In this document: in pieces, positions 43,119 to 51,919 of the stretch | Layout of the letters: each line of letters opens with the position of its first letter | How positions within the stretch are numbered: position 1 is the first letter of the stretch | Assembly: GCA_964584785.1 (NCBI GenBank) | Contig: CAZPBY010000017.1 | Span: 44,951 to 108,950 of the forward strand | Direction of reading: 5' to 3' | DNA: 64,000 nt | DNA from: JAHFTY01 sp964584785 | GTDB lineage: Bacteria > Acidobacteriota > Terriglobia > 20CM-2-55-15 | The notes under the pieces: model-generated | Databases searched by the model: none | What the model was told of the DNA's origin: nothing | Seen by the model: only the letters and a program-made list of their open reading frames with translations | Position numbers and translations under genes: made by a program

Positions 43119-44600
43119 TCAGGCTATTGCAGGCTTTTTCCAGCCGCCGGTTTGAGACTCGATATGCGCGGCCGCCGCGAGGACCACGTGCTCGGTCCAC
43201 GGACGGCCGACAATTTGAATTCCGATCGGCAGGCCATCCGCCGAGGCTCCGGCGCGGACAACGGCGCCGGGCCAACCCGTCAGGTTATAGGCGATCGTGT
43301 ACGTGTCCAGAAAAGGCGGCATGTCGATGGGAGGCGCGGGCATGTGACACGGCGGACAAAGAATGAGATCGAAGTTGTCCAGGAATCCGTGCAGCGCGCT
43401 TCGGTATTCGTCAAAGACCTCCGCCAGCCGCCTGAATTCAGCAGCCGTGGTCTGCGGCGCGTCGACCGCGATTTCCGGACTCACCTGACGCGTGCCGGCC
43501 CGCTGAATCAAACGCTTCATCCATGCGCGTCCGTCCGCCGCCAGCAGTTTCGGCCGCAGTTCGACAATTTCTTTGAGCATTGGCGGTGTTGCCTCGCTGA
43601 CCTGTGCGCCGGCTTCCTTCATGATCCCGGCGCACGATCGCACGACCTGTTGAACGGCGGGCTGGCAGTCGTCGATTCCATTTTGCATGTAGAACGCAAC
43701 GCGCAAGCCGCGAATGTTGACCGTGTCGGAGTTTCCAAGCGGCATCGGCACGATGGCCGCATCGATATAGTCCGGACCCGCAATGATCGGCAGGATCAAC
43801 TTCAGATCCTCGACTCGGCGCGCGAGCGGTCCAACCTGCTGGTAAGAATCAAAGTACCCGCCGTAATCCACGATGTGCCCGGTTCGCGGCACGCATCCGG
43901 TGGTGGGCTTGATTCCGGCAATACCGCAACAGTGAGCGGGATATCGAACGCTGCCGCCAAAATCGCTGCCGATCTCGAAAGCCGCGCCGCCGGAAGCGAC
44001 CATGGCCGCCGGTCCGCCGCTCGATCCTCCGGGCTGATGATTGGGATTGTAGGGATTGCGAGTGATGCCGTAGACGAGATTGGTGGTCTTGAAGCTCATT
44101 GTGAACTCGGAGGTGTTGGTCTTACCGAGAAGGATCGCTCCGGCATCGCGAACCCGCGCAACCACTGTCGCGTCACGTCCCGGGACGAAGTCCTTTCGGC
44201 CAAGCGTGCCGCCCGTCGACACGACGCCGGCCGTATCGAAGGAGTCCTTGATGGTCATCGGCACACCGTGCAGCGGGCCTTTAACGGATCCCTTCGCCAA
44301 CAAAGCATCCATCTGCCGCGCCTCCGCCAACGCACGCTCTGCGCAGAGCTGAACCACGGCATTCAACTTCGGATTCACTTTCTCGATCTGCGCGAGGTAC
44401 GCCTTCACCACATCGAGCGAACTGGCTTTCTTCTCGCGGATCACCTGAGCCAGGTGAGTGGCAGACATGAAAATCAGTTCGGTGGACGGGTCCGTCGATC
44501 GCGGCAGGGTCGTTCGCGCCTGCTCGGCCGTCCACAGTGTGCCTGCACCGGCAACAGCCATGAACCGGCGTCGCGACATCGTGCTTGCGTTTTGCATCAT
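43119..44600 (-). CDS. Tat-exported amidase, paralogue
   Basis: 493 aa, the same length as its downstream neighbour. Twin-arginine signal S-R-R-R-F-M-A-V-A (9-17) with hydrophobic stretch. Amidase signature: Lys118, cis-Ser193 (G-G-S-S-G-G) and Ser217 (G-G-S-V-R-Y-P). GGGAGG lies 8 bases before the ATG. The two share long similar blocks such as G-P-L-H-G-V-P-M-T-I-K-D-S and L-P-I-I-A-G-P-D, consistent with a duplication. Type 1 palindromes flank this copy on both sides, in opposite loop orientation. Confidence 0.9.
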   Translation of the reverse strand: MMQNASTMSRRRFMAVAGAGTLWTAEQARTTLPRSTDPSTELIFMSATHLAQVIREKKASSLDVVKAYLAQIEKVNPKLNAVVQLCAERALAEARQMDALLAKGSVKGPLHGVPMTIKDSFDTAGVVSTGGTLGRKDFVPGRDATVVARVRDAGAILLGKTNTSEFTMSFKTTNLVYGITRNPYNPNHQPGGSSGGPAAMVASGGAAFEIGSDFGGSVRYPAHCCGIAGIKPTTGCVPRTGHIVDYGGYFDSYQQVGPLARRVEDLKLILPIIAGPDYIDAAIVPMPLGNSDTVNIRGLRVAFYMQNGIDDCQPAVQQVVRSCAGIMKEAGAQVSEATPPMLKEIVELRPKLLAADGRAWMKRLIQRAGTRQVSPEIAVDAPQTTAAEFRRLAEVFDEYRSALHGFLDNFDLILCPPCHMPAPPIDMPPFLDTYTIAYNLTGWPGAVVRAGASADGLPIGIQIVGRPWTEHVVLAAAAHIESQTGGWKKPAIA

Positions 44601-44634
44601 TTCGAAACCTCCCGGCTCATAACCCGTAAACGAT

Positions 44635-44722
44635 CGGCACGAAGCCCGTCGCTACGCTCCGGGTTCTGACAGTTTTCGGCGTCACGTGCAGAACCCGGAG
44701 CGCAGCGACGGGCTTCGTGATG
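44635..44722. repeat. Type 1 palindrome between divergent starts
   Basis: Arms 44635-44668 and 44689-44722 around a 20-base loop (44669-44688). They differ at three of 34 positions. This is the only copy between two divergent starts; it lies 35 bases upstream of the amidase start and 76 bases before the S9 peptidase start. Confidence 0.92.
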
Positions 44723-44798
44723 CCACCGGGAGTTTAACGCAATGACCTTTACGAAATCTGCGGATGACTACAGAATCTAGATAAACAGAGGAGGAAGT

Positions 44799-46841
44799 AT
44801 GCCCGGAAGACAGCTGCTGCTTGCGGCCTGCACTCTTATTCTGCTGCCCCTGACATCCTTCGCACAGACGAAACGGCCGATGGCCATCAACGACCTGATC
44901 ACGGCGGTGCGCATCAGCGATCCGCAAGTCTCGCCCGACGGGAAACGCGTGTTGTTCGTGCGCACGACAACCGCTCTTGACACCGGTAAGCGCAACTCCG
45001 ATATCTGGAGCGTCTCCGCCGACGGTTCCGGTTCTCCCACCGGGTTCATCACCGGCGATAAGGCCGAGAACACGCCGCGCTTTTCTCCTGACGGAAAGCG
45101 CATTCTGTTTATCTCCACGCGAGCAGGAGAGGCGCAGGTCTTTGCCGCGGACGCCGATGGTCACAACGTCAGACAGGTCACGAAACTATCGGGCGGCGTG
45201 CAGCCTCCGATGGTGATTTCGCCCGACAGCCGAAAGGTTGCCGTCGTTGTGGATGCCTATCCGGACTGCAAAGACGACGAATGCAACAACCGGATGCGCT
45301 TAGCTGAAGAACAGGACCCGGTGAAAGCGCACGTGATCACCGGACTTCCCTATCGGCATTGGGATGAGTGGCGCACCAACGTTCGCCATCACATCGTCAT
45401 CGCCGACATCGATACGGGCGCAGCGCACGACGTGACGCCCGGCGATTTCGATTCTCCGACGCACTTCTACGAAGACAACGCGATTGCATTCTCTCCGAAC
45501 GGCAACACGCTGGCGTTCGTTTCCAACCGCGACGGCAAAGATAAAGAGATGATGAATACCAACCGCAACGTCTGGCTCGTTGCGGTCGACGGAGGCTCAG
45601 CGAAGCAGTTCACGAGTAACCCTGCGGCGGACGAGCAGCCCGTTTTCTCACCGGACGGAAAGTGGCTCGCCGTACGTGCTCAGCGGCGGGCCGGGTTTGA
45701 ATCGGATCGCTGGTATCTCGATCTGTACGACCAGGCGACTGGCATGAAGCGAACCCTGTTCGAAACGCCGGATCTTTCAGTCGACGATTATTGTTTTTCC
45801 ACCGACGGACGTTCCATCTGGTTCATCGCTGTCGACAAAGGTCTCACCAATCTGTACAACATCCCCGTCGCCGGAGGCGCACCGAAACTCGTGGTCAAAG
45901 GCGGCGCGATCTCGCAGTTCCATCCGACAGCGGATTCCGTCATCTTCGCGAAGTCCACGCTCACGGCTCCTCCCGAAATTTTCAGGACTTCGCTCGACGG
46001 TTCGTCAACGAAACAAATCACCAGGGAGAATGCCGGCTGGCTCGGCCAGGTCGAAATGCCGCAGCCCGAAATCCAGACGGTGACAGGCGCCGCAGGCGCT
46101 TCGATTCAGTATTGGCTGTTGAAGCCGCCGAATTTCAATCCCTCGCAAAAATATCCGACCGTGTTTCTGATCCACGGCGGACCGCAAGGCGCGTGGGAGG
46201 ACGCATGGTCGTATCGATGGAACCCCGCGCTCTGGGCCGCGCAGGGCTGGGTCATCGCCGCGCCGAATCCGCGCGGCTCTTTCGGATATGGTCAGAAATT
46301 CGTCGATGAAATCTCGCAGGACTGGTGCGGCAAGGTCATGACCGATCTCGACGCCGTATTCGATGCTGTCACAAAACTTCCGTACGTCGATGCACAGCAA
46401 ACCGGGATCGCCGGCGCCAGCTACGGAGGATACGCCGTCGACTGGATTATCGGGCATACGAACCGGTTCAGGGTTGCCGTCTCGCATGACGGTGTTTTCA
46501 ATCTGGAAACGATGTCGCTCGAATCCGAGGAACTCTGGTTCACCGACTGGGAAGCCGGCGGACCGCCATGGAGCGCTCCCGCTCGCAAATTCTTCGAGCG
46601 ATGTTCGCCACATCTTTCCGCCGACAAGATCAGGACGCCGACTTTGATTATCACCAACGAACAGGATTTCCGAGTACCTGTCGATCAAGGATTGCAACTA
46701 TTCACCGCTCTGCGCAGGAACGGCATCCAGTCGAAGGCGCTGAGCTTCCCCGACGAAGGCCACTGGGTGCTCGGCGCGCTGAACAGCAAGCGATGGCACG
46801 AAACGGTTTTCGGTTGGATCAAACAGTACCTTGGGAAGTAG
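44799..46841 (+). CDS. Secreted S9C-type peptidase
   Basis: 680 aa, signal peptide 1-22 (S-F-A-Q). The N-terminal half is a seven-bladed WD40-like propeller with repeats of the form S-P-D-G-K-R-x-L-F. The C-terminal alpha/beta-hydrolase has the catalytic triad Ser541 (G-A-S-Y-G-G-Y), Asp623 (E-Q-D-F-R) and His655 (G-H-W-V). It resembles acylaminoacyl-peptidase/dipeptidyl-peptidase 5 types of family S9C, which cleave dipeptides or acylated residues from peptide N-termini. GAGGAGG lies 5 bases before the ATG. Confidence 0.92.
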   Translation: MPGRQLLLAACTLILLPLTSFAQTKRPMAINDLITAVRISDPQVSPDGKRVLFVRTTTALDTGKRNSDIWSVSADGSGSPTGFITGDKAENTPRFSPDGKRILFISTRAGEAQVFAADADGHNVRQVTKLSGGVQPPMVISPDSRKVAVVVDAYPDCKDDECNNRMRLAEEQDPVKAHVITGLPYRHWDEWRTNVRHHIVIADIDTGAAHDVTPGDFDSPTHFYEDNAIAFSPNGNTLAFVSNRDGKDKEMMNTNRNVWLVAVDGGSAKQFTSNPAADEQPVFSPDGKWLAVRAQRRAGFESDRWYLDLYDQATGMKRTLFETPDLSVDDYCFSTDGRSIWFIAVDKGLTNLYNIPVAGGAPKLVVKGGAISQFHPTADSVIFAKSTLTAPPEIFRTSLDGSSTKQITRENAGWLGQVEMPQPEIQTVTGAAGASIQYWLLKPPNFNPSQKYPTVFLIHGGPQGAWEDAWSYRWNPALWAAQGWVIAAPNPRGSFGYGQKFVDEISQDWCGKVMTDLDAVFDAVTKLPYVDAQQTGIAGASYGGYAVDWIIGHTNRFRVAVSHDGVFNLETMSLESEELWFTDWEAGGPPWSAPARKFFERCSPHLSADKIRTPTLIITNEQDFRVPVDQGLQLFTALRRNGIQSKALSFPDEGHWVLGALNSKRWHETVFGWIKQYLGK

Positions 46842-46894
46842 CCCGGCAAACTCCAGCGTCGACTGAAGCGCAGGCGGCCGGCCGGGCGTAACCG

Positions 46895-47737
46895 TCATTC
46901 GATCAATCGCAGAGAATCACCGCGGCGGACGTTTCCTTCGCGTACCACCTCGGCGTAAACGCCGGCGCAGGGAAGGTTGCCGAAATCGCCGAGGTGGATT
47001 CGGTTTTCGCTCGCGATCGTGCGGAGAATTTCAGGATCAGGCGGAAGGTCACGCCGCGGCAGCGTGGGGACGACGCAGCGCGGGCATGGTATCGTCAGCC
47101 GCAAACGAACTTCGGGACCGACCGCCAGTTCGCGCCCGACCCAGGCATTCTCGGGAAAACCGGCGGCCTCGCAATCGACTACAAAGTTCGGCCGGAAACG
47201 CTCGATGGCAAACCGGCCATCGGGATATGCCGACTGCAGCTTTTGAAGCGTCGACGTCGTGATCAGGTGGACAGGCGAGTAATTGAAGAGTGTTCCCGGC
47301 GGAGCTCCTCCAGAAACCGGTATTTCCGTCGTCGCGGCGAACTTTCCGCCAAGAGTTCCCGCCGCAATCTGCATCATCAAACCTTCGGGTGCAGACGAAA
47401 CCAGCGAGACGTGCGGCCCAAACATGTCCGCCAATTGACTGGCCGTCGCGGAGTCGCTGCTCACGAGCTCTCGCCCGTCCGGCAAAGTCATGACCACCGG
47501 CGGCGCCGGCGCGTTGGGTTCGGGCGTTGCGAAGAATCGCACCTGCCATTTCAGAAGTTCGCCGAAACGTTTCGCGTTTTTGGCGCTGCCCACCGTACGG
47601 TTCGCTTCGTCGACGAGCGCATACGCTCTGTCGCCGGTCAGTCCTCGCTTTGAAACAAAAACCGCTTCAAGCGGCTCGCCGCTCATGGACTTCACCGGGT
47701 ATCGCCAAACGGCCAGAATCTTCATATCCGCCACCAC
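46895..47737 (-). CDS. MOSC-domain protein
   Basis: 280 aa. A MOSC N-terminal beta-barrel domain (about 4-120, with Y-P-V-K-S-M-S-G at the start) is followed by a MOSC domain with the conserved cysteine in P-C-P-R-C-V-V-P-T. These proteins bind the molybdenum cofactor (mARC-type) and reduce N-hydroxylated compounds, or sort sulphur to Moco enzymes. No molybdoenzyme gene is in the window. GTG 47737 and 47734 are both within reach of a GAGG site. Confidence 0.88.
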   Translation of the reverse strand: MVADMKILAVWRYPVKSMSGEPLEAVFVSKRGLTGDRAYALVDEANRTVGSAKNAKRFGELLKWQVRFFATPEPNAPAPPVVMTLPDGRELVSSDSATASQLADMFGPHVSLVSSAPEGLMMQIAAGTLGGKFAATTEIPVSGGAPPGTLFNYSPVHLITTSTLQKLQSAYPDGRFAIERFRPNFVVDCEAAGFPENAWVGRELAVGPEVRLRLTIPCPRCVVPTLPRRDLPPDPEILRTIASENRIHLGDFGNLPCAGVYAEVVREGNVRRGDSLRLIE

Positions 47738-47812
47738 TGAACCTCGCTGCGGTTGAATCTAACTGAAGGGTGTGGTGAAGTAAAACTTGAGGGGAAACCA
47801 AGAGGAGACACT

Positions 47813-48193
47813 ATGAATCGAAAGCAACTGTACGCCATCGTTGTTAGCATCGCACTTGTCTTTTCGGTTGCGGCAAACGCGACAGCCCAGGCAAAGAAGG
47901 CTCAAAAGGCACCCGCCGCGCCTGCGGTCGCGTCCGCCCCCAAATCCGCGCCGTTGGATCTGAATTCCGCGGCGAAGGATCAGCTGATGGCATTACCGGG
48001 AATCGGCGATGCTTTCGCGCAGAAGATCATCGACAACCGCCCGTACCGTGCCAAGAACGAGCTCGTTCAAAAGAAGATCATTCCGCAGGCCACATACGAC
48101 AAGATCTCCGCGCAGATCATCGCAAAGCAGGCCACGGCCGCGAAGGCAGGCGGAGACAAGAAGACCGCAGCAAAGAAAGGCAAGAAAGGCTGA
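47813..48193 (+). CDS. Exported helix-hairpin-helix protein, ComEA-like
   Basis: 126 aa. GAGGAG sits 5 bases before the ATG at 47813. Signal peptide 1-26 (N-A-T-A-Q), an Ala/Pro/Lys linker, then helix-hairpin-helix motifs with L-D-L-N-S-A-A and L-P-G-I-G-D-A-F-A (about 48-85). The tail is a run of Lys/Ala. The domain resembles ComEA and the HhH end of exported DNA-binding proteins, so a role in DNA handling at the cell surface is likely. No competence genes are nearby. Confidence 0.85.
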   Translation: MNRKQLYAIVVSIALVFSVAANATAQAKKAQKAPAAPAVASAPKSAPLDLNSAAKDQLMALPGIGDAFAQKIIDNRPYRAKNELVQKKIIPQATYDKISAQIIAKQATAAKAGGDKKTAAKKGKKG

Positions 48194-48255
48194 CCGCGAC
48201 ATCTTGAAGCGGATTCCCCTCCTTGAGAGGGGAATTCCTGCGCCCGAGATTTCCG

Positions 48256-49083
48256 TTAATTCGGTTTGGTCGGACCAAAGTCGAACTTCACGTTGACTTC
48301 GAAGCGGTGGTAGTTCGAATAGTCGGCCTCGCAATCGATGACGCTGTCGGATGTTTGGTAGCGTTCGACCATTCGGCGCGGCACGAGCATGTCGACGGTC
48401 TTCCCGTTCGCGTACGTCACGACCGTATTCGCTTTCACGGCAGGCTTCGTGTAGGGATTCTCGACGCTGAGTTCCGTCTTGAGAATCCGGCCGCTATCCG
48501 GCTCGATCCAAAGCGTGCCGGTTGAATGAAGCATCTCGCCGTTGTTCCCGTGAACCAGAGTCTTCGTTCCCTTTTCGTTGAACCGAATGACCCACGTCAG
48601 GACACCGTCGACTTTTTCCGTGCCCACTCTGTCGAACGAGAAGCGCCAGATTTCTTCCTCGTGCAGGATCTTCAGCGCGAATGTCGGCAGATTGATTTCA
48701 CGCAGGACGTCGCCGAGATTGTATTGGGTGCTCTCTTCCTTCATCCGGACCAGACGCTTCATGTTGTCCGCAGGCGAGTCGTCGAATGCTTCACCGAAGG
48801 TCTGTTCGGCCTTCTTCACTTTGGCGCCATCCACGCGATTCACTTTGCGAAGCGCGGTCCACTCTTTACCGACCCTGATGATCAGGACATCCGACGATGT
48901 TCGGCGTTGTCCTCGCCGGGCCTGGCGTCCATTCGTCCAGTTCTGAAAGTAATCTTCCGTGGCGATGACGTTTCCAAGCTCGGCTTCGTAGGCGGTGACG
49001 TAATCCGTGGCGCGCTGCAGGACGGCGGTCAGTTCCGGATTGGATTGGCGTGAAAGAAAGAATGCGATCAGCAGCCACTTCAT
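48256..49083 (-). CDS. Secreted protein of unknown function
   Basis: 275 aa with a short hydrophobic N-terminus (1-12) acting as a signal or anchor. Helices near 15-60 are followed by a beta-rich half with W-V-I-R-F-N-E-K-G, G-T-L-W-I-E-P-D-S-G-R-I-L-K and Y-S-N-Y-H-R-F-E-V-N-V-K. This recalls LolA/LolB-like or outer-membrane lipoprotein sorting folds (V-I-D-x-x-T-G-x-I-L). No motif fixes a function. It is convergent with the HhH gene and divergent from the DUF1003 gene. Confidence 0.65.
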   Translation of the reverse strand: MKWLLIAFFLSRQSNPELTAVLQRATDYVTAYEAELGNVIATEDYFQNWTNGRQARRGQRRTSSDVLIIRVGKEWTALRKVNRVDGAKVKKAEQTFGEAFDDSPADNMKRLVRMKEESTQYNLGDVLREINLPTFALKILHEEEIWRFSFDRVGTEKVDGVLTWVIRFNEKGTKTLVHGNNGEMLHSTGTLWIEPDSGRILKTELSVENPYTKPAVKANTVVTYANGKTVDMLVPRRMVERYQTSDSVIDCEADYSNYHRFEVNVKFDFGPTKPN

Positions 49084-49127
49084 GCAAACTCCCGGACCAA
49101 TGGTAGCATCCGCGGATACGGAGGACT

Positions 49128-49637
49128 ATGAACGAAACCCATTCATTGCCGTCGGAACTGGCAAAACTCAACGCGATGGAGCGTCACATCATCGATCGCT
49201 TCATTCATCGAAAACCGGTCGCCCGCGATATCACAGCGACTTCGATCAACCTGGGCGACCGAGTGGCCGACCGGGTCGCGACATTCGGCGGCAGCTGGAG
49301 GTTCATCTCTATAGCCGTTGCCGCGATATCGGTTTGGATGCTGGTGAATGCCGCGCTGCGGAAACCTTTCGACCCGTACCCTTACATTTTGCTCAACCTC
49401 GTGCTGTCGTGTCTGGCCGCGCTGCAGGCGCCGATCATCATGATGAGCCAGAACCGTCAGGCCGCTCACGACCGCGATGACGCGAAACACGATTACGAGG
49501 TGAACTTGAAGGCGGAGATGGAAATCGTTGCGCTTCACGCGAAGCTGGACGACATCCGTGAGCAGAAGTGGGCGGAGCTCATGAAGGCGCAGGAGCAGCA
49601 GATCGCGCTGTTGATCGAGCTGGCCGGAAAGAAGTGA
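49128..49637 (+). CDS. DUF1003 membrane protein
   Basis: 169 aa. DUF1003 family: D-R-V-A-D-R-V-A-T-F-G-G-S-W-R-F near residue 45, two membrane helices (about 60-105) with N-P-Y-I-L-L-N-L-like pattern (here Y-P-Y-I-L-L-N-L), and a coiled-coil tail with K-A-E-M-E-I-V-A-L-H. A GGAGG ribosome site lies close before the ATG. These proteins often occur near transport or stress genes; the function is not established. It converges on the beta-lactamase-like gene. Confidence 0.88.
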   Translation: MNETHSLPSELAKLNAMERHIIDRFIHRKPVARDITATSINLGDRVADRVATFGGSWRFISIAVAAISVWMLVNAALRKPFDPYPYILLNLVLSCLAALQAPIIMMSQNRQAAHDRDDAKHDYEVNLKAEMEIVALHAKLDDIREQKWAELMKAQEQQIALLIELAGKK

Positions 49638-49658
49638 TGGCTGCGTTTCAAACAGCCG

Positions 49659-50609
49659 CTAAGGTTTCTTTGGGGTGTTCGCCTTTTCCTTGCGAACCGC
49701 ATCAATATTGTTCCGCACACCGTACGGATTCGCACGTGCGAGCCTCGAGTAATAGTGAAACGCGGCTTCGGAAGTCGCGCGCACCGCGGTGGCGCCGTCG
49801 TCCTCTCCGAACGTGCTCATGATCGAGAACACGTAAGGCCGGTCGGGCAGATTGACGATCGCCCAGCCATTGACCACTCCTTCGAGTCCTCCCCATTTGA
49901 AAGCGATGGGAATGTTGCGCGGAATCGGATCCTTTGCCGGATGGGGATCCTGCGGAATCTCAAGAATCTGCCGGACTCGATCGCACGACGCCTTCGTGAC
50001 CGGAACTTCGCATTGAGCAATTTTCGTCATCAGCGTCGCGCCTTCCGCGGGGGTCGCGATGTTCTCGCGGCCTGCGGCGCTCGCGTCGCGGGCCAGCATC
50101 TTGCGCTGAAGTTTCATGTGAGTGAAGCCCATCGAAGCAATGAGGCGATTCACGTTGTCCATCCCGACCTCATCGATCATCAGATTGGTCGCGGTGTTTT
50201 CACTCATGTTGATCATGATCTTCGCGATGTCCTCGATCGAGACCGATGAACCCGGACTCAGCAGTCGCGCCATGCCCGTGCCGGCGGTTCCGTCCTTCGC
50301 CGCGAACGGGCGCTGTTGCTTCAACAAGTCGGGCTTTTGATCCGCCTGCCGAAACAGTTCAAGAAGAATGGCGACTTTGATGGTGCTCGCTGTAGGGAAC
50401 ACGGCTTCCGCATTGAGGCTGATCTTCTGTCCATCGGTGAGGTCCACGAACTGTGCGCCCATCACACCATGAAAGTTCTGACTGATCTGCTTCAGTTCAC
50501 TCTCGAACTTGTTCCGCAGTTCACGCTCCATGTCGGCCTGACCACGCACCGTCAGGACGGGCATGAAGAGCACGAAAACTGCGATCGATGCAAGTCTCGA
50601 TGACATCAC
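49659..50609 (-). CDS. Beta-lactamase-like serine hydrolase (class A fold)
   Basis: 316 aa with signal peptide (1-24). Family motifs: Ser75-Thr-Ile-Lys78 (SXXK), Ser136-Glu-Asn138 (SDN-type) and Lys238-Trp-Gly-Gly (KTG-type). The region where class A enzymes carry E166-x-x-L-N reads differently (M-L-A-R-D-A-S-A-A-G), so the general-base glutamate is not visible. It may be an esterase or a weak penicillin-binding protein rather than a true resistance enzyme. No BlaR or AmpR-type regulator is adjacent; a BlaI-type repressor is about 4 kb away. Confidence 0.85.
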   Translation of the reverse strand: MMSSRLASIAVFVLFMPVLTVRGQADMERELRNKFESELKQISQNFHGVMGAQFVDLTDGQKISLNAEAVFPTASTIKVAILLELFRQADQKPDLLKQQRPFAAKDGTAGTGMARLLSPGSSVSIEDIAKIMINMSENTATNLMIDEVGMDNVNRLIASMGFTHMKLQRKMLARDASAAGRENIATPAEGATLMTKIAQCEVPVTKASCDRVRQILEIPQDPHPAKDPIPRNIPIAFKWGGLEGVVNGWAIVNLPDRPYVFSIMSTFGEDDGATAVRATSEAAFHYYSRLARANPYGVRNNIDAVRKEKANTPKKP

Positions 50610-50709
50610 CTGGCTCCTGTCTTTGGTGGCGACAGTTTACAACGAATCGCGATGCAGGCCGCGGTTTCGCCGTCTTTGCTAAGATTGCGCCACGACGCGG
50701 AATCTATCG

Positions 50710-51873
50710 ATGCTCAGGATCGTTGCGATTTCAAATTACCGGTCTTTGCGGAAACTTCTGGTTCCTCTGCAGGGTTTGAACCTCGTCACGGGACCCAATG
50801 GGAGCGGGAAATCAAACTTTTATCGAGCGTTGAAGCTGCTTGCCGACACGGCTCAGGGACGCGTCATACCCTCGCTCGCTCGAGAAGGCGGCCTGCCATC
50901 GACGCTATGGGCAGGTCCGGAATCGATCGCGAGGTCCGTTCGTCGTGAAGAGTATGCCGTCGAAGGCACCGTGCGAGACAAGCGCGTCAATCTGCGGATG
51001 GGGTTTGCGAGTGACGATCTCGGTTACGTGATCGACCTGGGGTTGCCGACGCCATCCCCTTCGGCTTTCAGTCTCGATCCCGAAATCAAGCGCGAATGCA
51101 TCTTTCATGGTCCGCTGCTCCGTCCGTCAGCGCTGCTCGTGGACCGTGACGGGCCGGTCGTGCGAACACGCGGTGATGACAACAAATGGAATGTGCTTTC
51201 GCGTAATCTCGCTTCATTCGACAGCATGATGACCCACGTTGCCGATCCGCGCAATGTCCCGGAAACGCTGGTTCTGCGCGAATCCATACGCGCGTGGCGC
51301 TTCTATGATCACTTCAGAACCGACGCCGACGCGCCTGCCCGTTCCGCGCAGATCGGCACTCGCACGCCCGTTCTCGCCAACAACGGCTCCGATCTCGCGG
51401 CGGCCATTCAAACCATCCATGAAATCGGCGACGCCGCAGCGCTGGCAGCCGCCGTTTCCGACGCGTTTCCGCGAAGCCGGCTATCGATCCTCAATTCCGT
51501 GGGACGCTTCCAATTGATGATGGAACAGCACGGTCTCTTGCGAACGCTCGAGGCCGCGGAGCTTTCCGACGGCACACTCCGCTATCTTCTGTGGATCGCT
51601 GCCCTCCTCACGCCGCGCCCGCCGGCATTGATGGTCTTGAACGAACCCGAGACCAGTCTCCATCCGGATCTCCTGGCCCCGCTGGCCCGGTTGATTGCGG
51701 GCGCCGCCGAACGTTCCCAGTTGATCGTCGTCACTCATGCAACACCGTTGATTGACGCTCTGCGCCGGCAACCCGCTTGTCATTCGATCATCCTCGAAAA
51801 GAGCTTCGGAGAAACAACCATCGCCGGCGCCCGCGATTTAGACCTTCCGCCATGGCACTGGCCCTCGCGTTAG
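50710..51873 (+). CDS. AAA-family ATPase (RecF/AAA_21-like)
   Basis: 387 aa. Walker A G-P-N-G-S-G-K-S at about 28-35; the C-terminal signature/Walker B region reads E-L-S-D-G-T-L-R-Y-L and L-M-V-L-N-E-P-E-T-S-L-H-P, followed by the switch-like H in V-V-T-H-A. This is the SMC/RecF-like layout of AAA_21 ATPases, some of which are defence (OLD-type, AAA) or DNA-repair proteins. Here the central region lacks a nuclease domain, and the next gene is an ABC ATPase. The function is open. Confidence 0.8.
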   Translation: MLRIVAISNYRSLRKLLVPLQGLNLVTGPNGSGKSNFYRALKLLADTAQGRVIPSLAREGGLPSTLWAGPESIARSVRREEYAVEGTVRDKRVNLRMGFASDDLGYVIDLGLPTPSPSAFSLDPEIKRECIFHGPLLRPSALLVDRDGPVVRTRGDDNKWNVLSRNLASFDSMMTHVADPRNVPETLVLRESIRAWRFYDHFRTDADAPARSAQIGTRTPVLANNGSDLAAAIQTIHEIGDAAALAAAVSDAFPRSRLSILNSVGRFQLMMEQHGLLRTLEAAELSDGTLRYLLWIAALLTPRPPALMVLNEPETSLHPDLLAPLARLIAGAAERSQLIVVTHATPLIDALRRQPACHSIILEKSFGETTIAGARDLDLPPWHWPSR

Positions 51874-51919
51874 AACGATCGCTGGTAGTAGTTGAACGCC
51901 GTCGATACAGTAGCCATCC

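Noticed and set aside
43152..44669. A 505-codon open frame on the plus strand, opposite the second amidase
   Set aside because: It is slightly longer than the real gene but is Arg/His-rich and matches no family. It runs across a palindrome, and the minus-strand frame has a ribosome site, a Tat signal and a full catalytic triad.
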